DNA of 9,039 bases from Methylotenera sp. (GTDB lineage Bacteria; Pseudomonadota; Gammaproteobacteria; Burkholderiales; Methylophilaceae), in the NCBI GenBank assembly GCA_027310735.1, contig DAIDAH010000111.1, positions 1-9,039 of the forward strand, given 5' to 3'. Positions 1-6,888 of the stretch are shown here, piece after piece (the stretch's first letter is position 1; each line of letters begins with the position of its first letter). A program made the translations under genes and the position numbers. A model generated the notes under the pieces. That model saw only the letters and a program-made list of their open reading frames with translations, did no database searches and was not told the DNA's origin.

Positions 1-2397
1 GGTATCATTGATACATTTGAAAAAATCAATATCCATCATCAACATTGACAGCGGACTACTATAACGTTGCGCGCGAATTAACTCAGCTTCAGCCAATTCA
101 ATAAAATGACGGCGATTAGTAAGACCAGTTAAGAAATCTTTCTCAGCACGGTTTTTAAGTTCCTCCTGCATTCTGATGCGCTCAGTAATATCTGCAAATG
201 ACGCCACATAATGCGTAGTGATGCCATCTGTACTTTTTACAGCGGTAATTGTTTGATACTCGGGATAAACCTCACCACCCTTACGCTTATTCCAAACTTC
301 CCCACTCCACAATCCGGTACTAGCCAAACTTTGCCACATTGAGGCGTAAAACTCCGAGTCATGCCGACCTGATTTTAATATGCGAGGATTCTTGCCAACT
401 GCATCCGCAGCTGTATAGCCCGTAATTGCTGTGTAAGCCTGATTGACACGCAGAATAGTGCCGTCGACATCAGTCACAAACATACCATCCTGCGTTTCAA
501 AAGCCGCGGCAGCAATGCGCAAATCATTTTCTGCCAGCTTTTGTTCAGTGACATCGGCATGTGTGCCTGCCATGCGGGTAGGGCGTCCATTCACATCGCG
601 CTGCACCACTCTGGCACGATCCAGTACCCATTTATAGTCACCGCTCTTGGTTCGCATTCGGTAAGTAGATTCATGCACAGATGTTTTCCCTTCCAGATGC
701 TCCTGAATGGATTTCCAAGCATTCTGAACATCATCAGGATGTAGAAAATCAGTCCACTGCTGAGTGGTTAATTGTACTTCTTCAAAGGTATAGCCTAGCA
801 TTTCAGCCCATATATGGTTACGTTGTACATGACCAGATTGAATATCCCAATCCCAGAATCCGAGATTGCTGCCTTCAAGCACAAAGCTGAGTTGCTGTTC
901 GCTGGCACGGAGCAATAACTCTGACCGCTTACTCTCTGTAGTGTCTCGAACTGCAGCCATAATCACAGCCCGCCCATCCAGTTCGATGACGCTGAGCAAT
1001 ACTTCAGCAGGGAAAGTTTCATCCGTATCAATACGCTTATGCGTCCATTCAAAACGTAGATTACCAATTTCCATTGCCTCAACAATCTTTTGTTTGGCTA
1101 ATACTTCTGAATTAGTGCCGCAGGGCTGCTGTAATGGCGACAAATCCGCAGGCGAATTTAAGCAAAACTCCTCAATGGTCTTAATACCAAACAACTTCAG
1201 CGCGGCCTTATTACAATCAAAAAAACCATGCTCATCCAGCAGCATAGCCGCTTCGCCATTTGAATCATAAAGAGCGCGGAACTTAGCCTCGGACTTCAGC
1301 AAGGCATCTTCTGCGAGCTTACGTGCAGTCACATCCACCATGATCCACAGTGAAATGCCATCCGCCTCACTCAGCACCATGCCATGCATATCCACCCAAA
1401 TAGACTGACCATCATGACGTAAAAATTCACACTGCCGACGTATTACGCCTTCTAGCTTAATGTTGGCATAAGCGGCGCCTACCGCTTCATACTCATCTTG
1501 GCTTACATATAACTGGCGTGTTGGCGCTCCAACCAATGCTCCTTTTTTATAACCAAGCAGTGTCTCTACAGCAGAATTAGCCCAAGTGATGTTGCGCGCT
1601 TTCGCCGTCACCATACCGACTAACTTGTTATCTAATATGGCACTTTGCTCCGCTACCAATTGCTCAATTTTTTGCTGCTTAAGATGGCTATCAGTAATAT
1701 CACGAGCAATTCCAAACAAACCAATAATTTCACCGGATTCATTCTGTATAGGATATTTGCGATTATCGACCCAACCTTTTTTGCCCGCATTATCCAGAGT
1801 CTCCTGAATTTCGTGCGCTATGGGGATTCCAGCAAATACTTGCTTTTCTAATTCGTAATAAATGTCAGCATATTCTTCAGGAAATACATCATAGTCAGTC
1901 TGCCCAAGTAAATCTGTCCAATGCTCGGAAGGGTTTGTAAGGGAAACTAACGTTTGACTAGCACCAGTAAACACATGATTACGGTCTTTAAAGTAAATGT
2001 AATCATTAGTGTTATCCATCATTGCCTTGAAGTTAGGCATCATATGAGGGGTAAGCTGACTCAGACTCTTGGCATCTTGCAGCGAAAGGTCAAGAACAAC
2101 GCCAGTACTAGCCAATTTTTTGGTGAAGTACCCTTTTACACAACGGATATGCCCATTACCCTGTCTTAGCCTGATATTGAAGTCGCCAGATATTTGGCTA
2201 AATTCGCTTGAAAACAAACTTTCGGCAATATCCTGATCACCAGTATGTATCAGCTGCCTGAAAGAGATGTTGCCACTCAAAAAATCCACAGGCTGGTAGC
2301 CCAGCAATTGATCTATGCAATCACTTACCTTTAAAACGACCACAGGCTCGGTGAGAGAAATAGAAACAAAGACTTCTGGTAAAGTGGCTTGCAGCAT
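1..2397 (-). CDS. multi-PAS sensor diguanylate cyclase-type protein (GGDEF), 3' part beyond window
   Basis: Reverse-strand translation is open from ATG at 2397 to base 1 (799 codons) with no stop, so the gene is partial at the left edge. PAS-type modules by my reading: a divergent N-terminal one (about residues 10-115), then about 127-236 (ends ARDITD), 251-360 (VDVTARK), 370-489, 501-619 (PAS_3-like, LHPDDV, ends DVTEQK) and 625-739 (VNQAYTAITGY, ends FADITER). A GGDEF domain begins at about residue 750 (EKDFLTGLTNRRHF) and the window ends in MDIDFFKCINDT, which contains the metal-binding Asp region. The GGDEF signature itself, any EAL domain and the C-terminus lie outside, so catalytic competence cannot be judged. 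No transmembrane segment is evident, which suggests a cytoplasmic sensor that makes or once made cyclic-di-GMP. Ligands of the PAS modules are unknown. The start is uncertain: in-frame TTG at 2421 is the only other candidate before a TGA at 2428-2430, and neither has a clear SD. It lies downstream of the reductase gene on the same strand. Confidence 0.9.
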   Translation of the reverse strand, partial: MLQATLPEVFVSISLTEPVVVLKVSDCIDQLLGYQPVDFLSGNISFRQLIHTGDQDIAESLFSSEFSQISGDFNIRLRQGNGHIRCVKGYFTKKLASTGVVLDLSLQDAKSLSQLTPHMMPNFKAMMDNTNDYIYFKDRNHVFTGASQTLVSLTNPSEHWTDLLGQTDYDVFPEEYADIYYELEKQVFAGIPIAHEIQETLDNAGKKGWVDNRKYPIQNESGEIIGLFGIARDITDSHLKQQKIEQLVAEQSAILDNKLVGMVTAKARNITWANSAVETLLGYKKGALVGAPTRQLYVSQDEYEAVGAAYANIKLEGVIRRQCEFLRHDGQSIWVDMHGMVLSEADGISLWIMVDVTARKLAEDALLKSEAKFRALYDSNGEAAMLLDEHGFFDCNKAALKLFGIKTIEEFCLNSPADLSPLQQPCGTNSEVLAKQKIVEAMEIGNLRFEWTHKRIDTDETFPAEVLLSVIELDGRAVIMAAVRDTTESKRSELLLRASEQQLSFVLEGSNLGFWDWDIQSGHVQRNHIWAEMLGYTFEEVQLTTQQWTDFLHPDDVQNAWKSIQEHLEGKTSVHESTYRMRTKSGDYKWVLDRARVVQRDVNGRPTRMAGTHADVTEQKLAENDLRIAAAAFETQDGMFVTDVDGTILRVNQAYTAITGYTAADAVGKNPRILKSGRHDSEFYASMWQSLASTGLWSGEVWNKRKGGEVYPEYQTITAVKSTDGITTHYVASFADITERIRMQEELKNRAEKDFLTGLTNRRHFIELAEAELIRAQRYSSPLSMLMMDIDFFKCINDT

Positions 2398-2413
2398 AGG
2401 ATTGCTATCAATT

Positions 2414-2437
2414 AGTACCAAGAAATTTCATGGTACC
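2414..2437. promoter_or_regulatory. 24-bp near-palindrome over the PAS-GGDEF start region (possible operator or RNA hairpin)
   Basis: The arms agtaccaagaaa (2414-2425) and tttcatggtacc (2426-2437) are complementary around the centre 2425/2426, except for a mismatch at 2421/2430 and at the outermost pair. The palindrome covers the alternative TTG start (2419-2421) and ends 17 bases upstream of the ATG at 2397. It could be a binding site for a dimeric regulator, or in the transcript a stem that covers the start region. Function is inference; the symmetry is seen directly. Confidence 0.4.
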
Positions 2438-2441
2438 AGAG

Positions 2442-2461
2442 AAAAATCTTTTCTAAAAGAT
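2442..2461 (-). terminator. weak AT-rich hairpin with T run between reductase and PAS-GGDEF genes
   Basis: On the minus strand ATCTTT and AAAGAT form a 6-bp stem around the loop TAGA, followed by a run of T residues. It lies 16 bases past the stop of the reductase gene. The stem has a single G-C pair, so this is at best a weak or partial terminator, and read-through into the PAS-GGDEF gene is likely. Confidence 0.3.
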
Positions 2462-2476
2462 ATCTCGAATAGACAA

Positions 2477-3517
2477 CTAAGCTCCAGCACCTGTAGTTAC
2501 TACTGGTTTGGCATAATTAAATGCATCAGAAAAGAATGCGTCTTCGGCTAATCCCGCATTTAAAAAGCTCGCATGTGCCACCTCAACCATAGCCGGCGCG
2601 CCACAACAGTAAACTTCGTAATTACCTAAACCCTGACTGGAAAAATCATCCAACACCGCTTGGTGCACTAAACCAGTACGCCCTTGCCATTGGTCTTCAG
2701 GCATGGCATCAGACAATACGGGAATAAATTGAATGTGCGGATACTCGGTCGCCCAAGCCGCAGGCAATACTGGCATATAAAGGTCTTGTAAAGTCTTGGC
2801 GCCCCAGTACAAAATCACCGGTCGCTGAATATCCTTATGTAACATATGCTCAATCATGCCTTTAACTGGCGCAAAGCCTGTGCCGCCAGCCACCATAATA
2901 ATCGGCTTGCTTGAATCTTCCCTTAAGTAAAAGCTGCCGAATGGTGCTTCAATGCGCATGATGGCTTTATCTGGCATTTCATTAAACACATACTCTGTAA
3001 ACTGCCCTCCAGGAATCAAGCGCAAATGAAGCTCCAGCATATTATCGATATGCGGCGCATTAGCGAGCGAGAATGCACGACGCTTACCATCTTTAAGCAA
3101 AAACTCTATATATTGCCCTGCCATGAACTGCAAATGCTCACTACTGGGCAACTTGAGGAATAAAACCATGACATCATGCGAAAGTTGCTCCTTACGCTCG
3201 ACTCGTGCCGGAATAATGCGCGGCGGAATAATGCTGGCATTAATTTCACGGCACTCAATAGTTAAATCTGTCAGCGGGCGTGCACAGCAGAATAAGGCCT
3301 TACCAGCCGCTTTTTCTGCATCGGTTAGCGCTGCTGCTGCGTAATCTCCATAATCAACCTCACCGCTCAGAACCGTACCCTTACAACTACCGCAGGCACC
3401 GTTACGGCAACCATAGGGAATATTAAATCCAGCATTGATTGCAGATTCCAGCACGGTTTCATGTGCATTTGCCGTACAAAGATGTCCGCTCGGTTGAATG
3501 GTGATTTGATGGTTCAT
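2477..3517 (-). CDS. 2Fe-2S ferredoxin-FAD-NAD(P)H oxidoreductase, CDP-6-deoxy-3,4-glucoseen reductase (AscD/E3)-like
   Basis: A 346-residue three-domain electron-transfer protein. Residues 1-95 are a plant-type ferredoxin with cluster ligands Cys37, Cys42 and Cys45 in PYGCRNGACGSCKG and a fourth at Cys77 or Cys78 (FCCARPL). Residues 100-200 are the FAD-binding barrel with RAFS at 147-150. The rest is the NAD(P)-binding domain with GGTGFAP at 211-217 and the family's YCCGAP near 303. Size and domain order fit the AscD/E3 family, which also resembles oxygenase reductases. No sugar-nucleotide genes lie nearby, so the CDP-sugar role often written for such proteins is doubtful; a general or unknown electron acceptor is likelier. 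The start is ATG at 3517, with a modest GAGA about 9 bases upstream. The PAS-GGDEF gene follows 80 bases downstream on the same strand and may be co-transcribed. I am confident of the family, not of the substrate. Confidence 0.9.
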   Translation of the reverse strand: MNHQITIQPSGHLCTANAHETVLESAINAGFNIPYGCRNGACGSCKGTVLSGEVDYGDYAAAALTDAEKAAGKALFCCARPLTDLTIECREINASIIPPRIIPARVERKEQLSHDVMVLFLKLPSSEHLQFMAGQYIEFLLKDGKRRAFSLANAPHIDNMLELHLRLIPGGQFTEYVFNEMPDKAIMRIEAPFGSFYLREDSSKPIIMVAGGTGFAPVKGMIEHMLHKDIQRPVILYWGAKTLQDLYMPVLPAAWATEYPHIQFIPVLSDAMPEDQWQGRTGLVHQAVLDDFSSQGLGNYEVYCCGAPAMVEVAHASFLNAGLAEDAFFSDAFNYAKPVVTTGAGA

Positions 3518-3563
3518 ACTTTAAATTCTCAGATTATTTTAATTTCAGTGATGCTCTTACTGC

Positions 3564-3569
3564 ATTTTA
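3564..3569 (-). promoter_or_regulatory. possible -10 element for the reductase gene
   Basis: On the minus strand TGTAAAAT gives a TAAAAT hexamer (one mismatch to TATAAT), about 46 bases upstream of the reductase ATG. No good -35 hexamer stands 16-18 bases further up; TTAAAA is only 14 bases away and belongs to the edge of the neighbouring inverted-repeat element. Weak prediction. Confidence 0.25.
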
Positions 3570-3587
3570 CATTGCCACTTCACTTTT

Positions 3588-3730
3588 AAGGATGCTTCTA
3601 AAAATACAAGCTTCTAAGCTAGGCAAAGCGCGCATCAAAAATTATGGCGCAGCATATGCAAATATGTAAGGAATGTTTTTTTATTCACAACGCCGCATTG
3701 CAACGAAGCTTGGCTTTTTAGGGGCACCTT
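3588..3730. repeat. 143-bp element with imperfect inverted terminal repeats (MITE-like or REP-like)
   Basis: The left end (3588-3614) and right end (3705-3730) are inverted copies of each other. The shared blocks on the left are AAGG, TGC, CTAAAAA and CAAGCTTC; the right arm read in reverse gives AAGG, TGC, CTAAAAA, CAAGCTTC with only a one-base bulge and two 2-base mismatches, about 22 pairs in all. The interior carries a small central hairpin (CATATTTGCATATG read on the minus strand, around 3650-3668), further G/C-rich partly complementary blocks, and a T7 run near 3676-3682. It has no coding capacity. The right edge abuts the fxsA stop codon exactly, and the left edge lies 70 bases upstream of the reductase start. 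No convincing target-site duplication is visible. It could be a non-autonomous insertion element, an interspersed palindromic repeat, or a large transcript hairpin serving as fxsA terminator. I suspect more copies elsewhere in the genome, but one window cannot show that. Confidence 0.6.
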
Positions 3731-4129
3731 TTAGTCTTCGCGGCGAAACTCGCCTTCAATCACATCATCGTTCGCCGCTTTTTCACCCGCATAAGTCGGC
3801 GGATTCTGCCCACCATTCTTGATTGGAATCAATAATAAAATGACAGCAATAATATCCGTAATTACACCAGGAATAATAAGCAAGATACCCGCAATAATAT
3901 TCCGCGCACTACCAAACATCGCCTTGAGGGGGTTGCCACCTTGGGTTAAACTTTGCATCATTCGCCCCGAAAACAACAGTTTCTCATCGCGAATCAGTTG
4001 CAATCCCAACAAAGCAATGACAATTAAATACACTGCTACCCACCAACCGTAATGGTGTGCCAAACTAATCAAAATCCATATTTCTGCAACAGGAAAGGCA
4101 AGCAAAGCCAGCATGATGATAAAGCGCAT
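3731..4129 (-). CDS. fxsA: FxsA family inner-membrane protein
   Basis: A 132-residue membrane protein that begins MRFIIMLALLAFPVAEIW, typical of the FxsA family. It has hydrophobic segments at about residues 2-20, 26-44 and 74-100, the last containing the family's IPGVITD motif, and a charged cytoplasmic-looking tail ending EGEFRRED. In E. coli FxsA is associated with relief of F-plasmid exclusion of phage T7; its cellular role is otherwise poorly defined. The frame is open upstream to ATG at 4192, but I prefer ATG at 4129: the family consensus begins there, and AGGAG stands 10 bases upstream, whereas the extra 21 residues are polar and unlike the family. It is divergent from dsbD. The stop codon is immediately followed by the inverted-repeat element, which may serve as its 3' transcript end. 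Confidence 0.88.
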   Translation of the reverse strand: MRFIIMLALLAFPVAEIWILISLAHHYGWWVAVYLIVIALLGLQLIRDEKLLFSGRMMQSLTQGGNPLKAMFGSARNIIAGILLIIPGVITDIIAVILLLIPIKNGGQNPPTYAGEKAANDDVIEGEFRRED

Positions 4130-4197
4130 TAGTGTATTTCTCCTATCCATTGAACGTATGATGCGAATTTCATTCCAAGTTAATGGAGTCATTACTC

Positions 4198-4203
4198 TAT
4201 AAT
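4198..4203 (+). promoter_or_regulatory. candidate -10 box (TATAAT) for dsbD in the divergent fxsA-dsbD region
   Basis: A perfect TATAAT stands about 40 bases upstream of the dsbD start in the roughly 114-bp gap between the divergent genes. No good -35 match is found 16-18 bases upstream (CCAAGT or CAAGTT), so the promoter may be weak or activator-dependent. For fxsA, on the other strand, a poor TTAACT-17-CATACG pair is the best I can see. Confidence 0.4.
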
Positions 4204-4243
4204 TACAATGCTAAATGATTAAATGTAACGTATCTATTTGGGA

Positions 4244-6172
4244 ATGTTAGTGAAAAAATTATCTCTAAAAAACTTTTTTAACACACTGATTACTGCCATT
4301 GCCATTAGCTTTGCCAGCAGCGCTTTACTCAACGCAAGTGCCGCAGAGTTCAGTAGCAACCCGCTTAGCTTGCTGACAAAAAGCGATGCCGCAGATGAGT
4401 TTTTACAACCTGATGCTGCTTTTAAGCTTAACTTGAACGCAGTGGATGCAAACAATATTCAAGCTGAATTTTCGGTAACTCCAGGATACTATTTATATCG
4501 CCAGCGCATCAAATTTGAAATTCAAACACCCAACACTGCAAGAGCAGTTACTAACCAAACAGTAGAAATAACATTACCTACAGGCGAAATCAAAGAAGAC
4601 GCTAATTTCGGCAAACAGGAAGTGTATCACCATGACTTTAAGGCTAACATCAAAGTTGCAGACGCCTCCAATGACGTCGTGACTATCGCCGCCAGTTATC
4701 AAGGCTGTAGTGAAAAAGGGCTGTGCTACGCACCGATTAAAAAAACTTTCAACGTTACACTCAATAAAAACGCCATTGCATCCACTACTAACAATACTGG
4801 CAGCTCGGTAAATAATGCTGACGGTAGCGATACAGCCAGTCTGCTAAAGTCAGGTAACATTTGGCTGGTAATTGTCGGATTCTTTGGCGCAGGCCTACTA
4901 TTATCCCTGACACCTTGCGTATTGCCGATGATACCAATTCTATCGAGCATTATTGTGGGCAACCAGCCTAACCAAGGCCACAGCAATAAGCTACATAGCT
5001 TTAGCCTTTCTGTCGCTTATGTGTTCGGCATGTCACTAAGTTACACATTAGCAGGCATTGCTGCGGGGCTGTCAGGGAGCTTACTCAGCCAATCGCTACA
5101 AAATCCCTGGGTACTCGGCATATCGGCGTTCGTATTCGTATTGCTGGCTTTATCAATGTTTGATGTTTACGAGCTTAAACTACCCAGTGCACTCGAAGAC
5201 AAGCTAGTCAACACTAGCAACAAATTAAAAGGAGGGCGATTTCTCGGCGTATTCATTATGGGAGTCCTCTCCGCACTGATTGTCAGCCCTTGCGTAGCGG
5301 CGCCGTTAGCTGGTGCACTTATCTATATCGGGCAATCACAAGACGTGATCTTAGGTGGCACGGCACTATTTGCGCTGTCTTTAGGCATGGGTGCGCCATT
5401 GTTAGTAATTGGTGCGGCAGGCGGTCAATTACTGCCCAAAGTAGGCAACTGGATGAATGCTGTGCGCAACTTCTTTGGCGTGCTCATGCTTGGCATGGCC
5501 ATTTGGTTGATATCACCAGTCATCGCCACCAGCATTCAACTCGCACTATGGGCTACACTACTCATTGTGACTGCTGTTTATCTAAGCGCACTAGATAACT
5601 TACCCGCACACGCCAATAATGCAGCCAAGTTTTGGAAAGGTATCGCAGTGATTATGCTCATATTCGGCGTGGCACTTCTCTTTGGCGCACTCACTGGAGC
5701 AAAATCAGCCTTACAGCCATTAAGCAGCTTGAGCATAAAATCTACCAGCCAACAAAAATCTGCATCGCCCCTCGCTTTTACGCGCATTGGCAGTATTACA
5801 GAATTAGAAAAGAAATTAGCTGAGACTAAAGGCCAGCCTGTTATGCTGGACTTTTATGCTGACTGGTGTGTCGCATGTAAAGAACTTGAACAATTCACGT
5901 TTAGTGATGAAAAAGTACAACAACAACTTAAAAATACAACACTACTGCAACTAGATATGACCGCCAACTCGGATGAAGACAAAGCCTTGTTAAAACGTTT
6001 TGCGTTATTTGGGCCTCCAGGCATCGTGTTTTTTAATGGCAATGGCCAAGAAATGACCTCATTAAAAACCATTGGCTTTCAAGATGCAGATCGCTTTTCT
6101 GCTACGCTTTCCAAGCGTGATAGCTGCATGATCAGAACAACTTCCAATAAAGCTTCAACCATCCAATGTTAA
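4244..6172 (+). CDS. dsbD: thiol:disulfide interchange protein DsbD
   Basis: A 642-residue inner-membrane reductase that moves electrons from cytoplasmic thioredoxin to periplasmic partners such as DsbC or TlpA/CcmG-type proteins. A signal peptide (KKLSLKNFF, hydrophobic stretch, ASA-AEF) leads to the periplasmic alpha domain with Cys155 and Cys161 (GCSEKGLC). The polytopic beta domain follows with Cys225 (LTPCVLPMIP) and Cys350 (VSPCVAAPL), then the thioredoxin-like gamma domain with Cys542-Val-Ala-Cys545 (DWCVAC) and GPPG. All six catalytic cysteines are present, so the protein should be functional. A tail of about 18 residues after the gamma fold carries two additional cysteines, 628 and 642, the latter being the last residue. 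The start is uncertain: in-frame TTG 4238, ATG 4244 and GTG 4250 all lie before the signal peptide. GGGA at 4240-4243 would suit GTG best, but ATG is chosen as the default. It overlaps the TlpA-like gene. Confidence 0.95.
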   Translation: MLVKKLSLKNFFNTLITAIAISFASSALLNASAAEFSSNPLSLLTKSDAADEFLQPDAAFKLNLNAVDANNIQAEFSVTPGYYLYRQRIKFEIQTPNTARAVTNQTVEITLPTGEIKEDANFGKQEVYHHDFKANIKVADASNDVVTIAASYQGCSEKGLCYAPIKKTFNVTLNKNAIASTTNNTGSSVNNADGSDTASLLKSGNIWLVIVGFFGAGLLLSLTPCVLPMIPILSSIIVGNQPNQGHSNKLHSFSLSVAYVFGMSLSYTLAGIAAGLSGSLLSQSLQNPWVLGISAFVFVLLALSMFDVYELKLPSALEDKLVNTSNKLKGGRFLGVFIMGVLSALIVSPCVAAPLAGALIYIGQSQDVILGGTALFALSLGMGAPLLVIGAAGGQLLPKVGNWMNAVRNFFGVLMLGMAIWLISPVIATSIQLALWATLLIVTAVYLSALDNLPAHANNAAKFWKGIAVIMLIFGVALLFGALTGAKSALQPLSSLSIKSTSQQKSASPLAFTRIGSITELEKKLAETKGQPVMLDFYADWCVACKELEQFTFSDEKVQQQLKNTTLLQLDMTANSDEDKALLKRFALFGPPGIVFFNGNGQEMTSLKTIGFQDADRFSATLSKRDSCMIRTTSNKASTIQC

Positions 6173-6720
6173 AAAGAACACTCGCCCGCGTTGCCTATTT
6201 CGCCACAATGATTGCTTTGGGCTTCGCCATCTATTATTATTTTTTAGGTTCGGCTCACTTGCAAAACAAAGCCGACAACGACTACAAAAACCTTTCTACA
6301 CAAGCACTTTTTGCGGCAACCTTACCCAATGAAAATGGCATAAACCAAGCAATAAGCCAATATAAAGGCAAAATAATCATACTGAACTTTTGGGCAACAT
6401 GGTGCTCACCATGCCGTGAGGAAATGCCAGAACTGTCAGCATTACACACAGAGTACCGAAGTAAAAATGTCATTGTATTGGGCATCGCCATTGATGAACC
6501 TAACGCAGTCAAAACATTTACGCAATCTACACCTGTAAGCTATCCCGTGGTTATCTCTGAAAACGAGGGGATGGAACTGGCTGGTAGCCTAGGAAATAGC
6601 AAAGACATTCTGCCCTATACGGTCATCATCAACACTGAAGGCACTGTTGTAAAAACACATTTTGGACGCATTAACAAACCACTGATAGAGGCTACTCTCA
6701 ATACATTATTAAACCATTAA
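6166..6720 (+). CDS. TlpA/ResA-type membrane-anchored periplasmic thioredoxin
   Basis: A 184-residue protein. An N-terminal hydrophobic segment (about residues 9-27, after the positive MLKRTLAR) acts as an uncleaved anchor or signal, followed by a thioredoxin fold of the TlpA/ResA/CcmG class. The active site is Cys80-Ser-Pro-Cys83 in FWATWCSPCREEMPEL, and the cis-proline is about residue 150 (ILPYTVI). Such proteins reduce disulfides in the periplasm, for example apocytochrome c or copper-site proteins, and receive electrons from DsbD. The ATG lies inside the dsbD stop (ATGTTAA, 7-base overlap). No SD is visible upstream, so translation probably depends on ribosomes finishing dsbD. The arrangement supports a dedicated DsbD-acceptor pair. 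No haem-handling or copper gene is nearby to name the client, so I leave the symbol blank. Confidence 0.9.
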   Translation: MLKRTLARVAYFATMIALGFAIYYYFLGSAHLQNKADNDYKNLSTQALFAATLPNENGINQAISQYKGKIIILNFWATWCSPCREEMPELSALHTEYRSKNVIVLGIAIDEPNAVKTFTQSTPVSYPVVISENEGMELAGSLGNSKDILPYTVIINTEGTVVKTHFGRINKPLIEATLNTLLNH

Positions 6721-6888
6721 TGGTAGGAGTATCGTTAAGCCTATGATATCAACCGCTTAATTACATCAACGCGTGTAAATTCCTTTAATTACACTAAAGT
6801 CACTGGACAAAACCAGTTAACTTCGGCAAACTTGCGCCTATGAGTTATAGCATATTAAGCAAAATTTTAATTAAACGGGCGCTAAAGC
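6721..6888 (+). promoter_or_regulatory. 168-bp gap upstream of aroQ, probable aroQ-acc promoter region
   Basis: No gene is seen here. A 12-bp perfect palindrome ACCATTAATGGT (6713-6724) spans the stop of the preceding gene but lacks a T run, so it is not a convincing terminator. GTGTAA (6773-6778) and TTACAC (6789-6794) form an inverted repeat. TTAATTACA occurs twice, about 28 bases apart. ACTGG and CCAGT (about 6802-6817) form a short stem. The best sigma-70-like pair is TTGCGC (6832-6837) and TATTAA (6853-6858) with a short 15-base spacer. A promoter here is likely from the gap length and AT-rich 3' half, but the exact boxes are uncertain. Confidence 0.35.

Noticed and set aside
866..1270. 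134-residue plus-strand open frame inside the PAS-GGDEF region
   Set aside because: The opposite strand has a continuous frame with clear PAS motifs; this one has no recognisable fold and a Ser-rich shadow composition.
2408..2431. Seven-codon minus-strand mini-ORF (MKFLGTN) ahead of the PAS-GGDEF gene
   Set aside because: Too short to support by composition, no SD, and it falls within the palindrome, which explains the sequence equally well.
2477..3517. Firm assignment to CDP-sugar (3,6-dideoxyhexose) biosynthesis
   Set aside because: The family match is good, but no dehydratase, epimerase or nucleotidyltransferase gene is nearby, so the specific substrate is not claimed.
4130..4192. Longer fxsA start (ATG 4192, or ATG 4150)
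   Set aside because: The extra N-terminal residues are polar and precede the conserved MRFIIM start; AGGAG is placed for ATG 4129. The upstream part more likely holds the promoter and leader.
5290..5598. 102-residue plus-strand open frame within dsbD
   Set aside because: It lies in another frame of the well-supported DsbD membrane domain and shows Arg/His/Cys-rich shadow composition with no known motif.
6713..6724. Palindrome ACCATTAATGGT as terminator of the dsbD-tlpA operon
   Set aside because: No loop room in the perfect form and no T run after it; it is recorded only as symmetry within the gap.
6826..6840. Sigma-54-like GGCAAACTTGC upstream of aroQ
   Set aside because: GG and GC are separated by 7 bases where the GG/GC rule needs 10.
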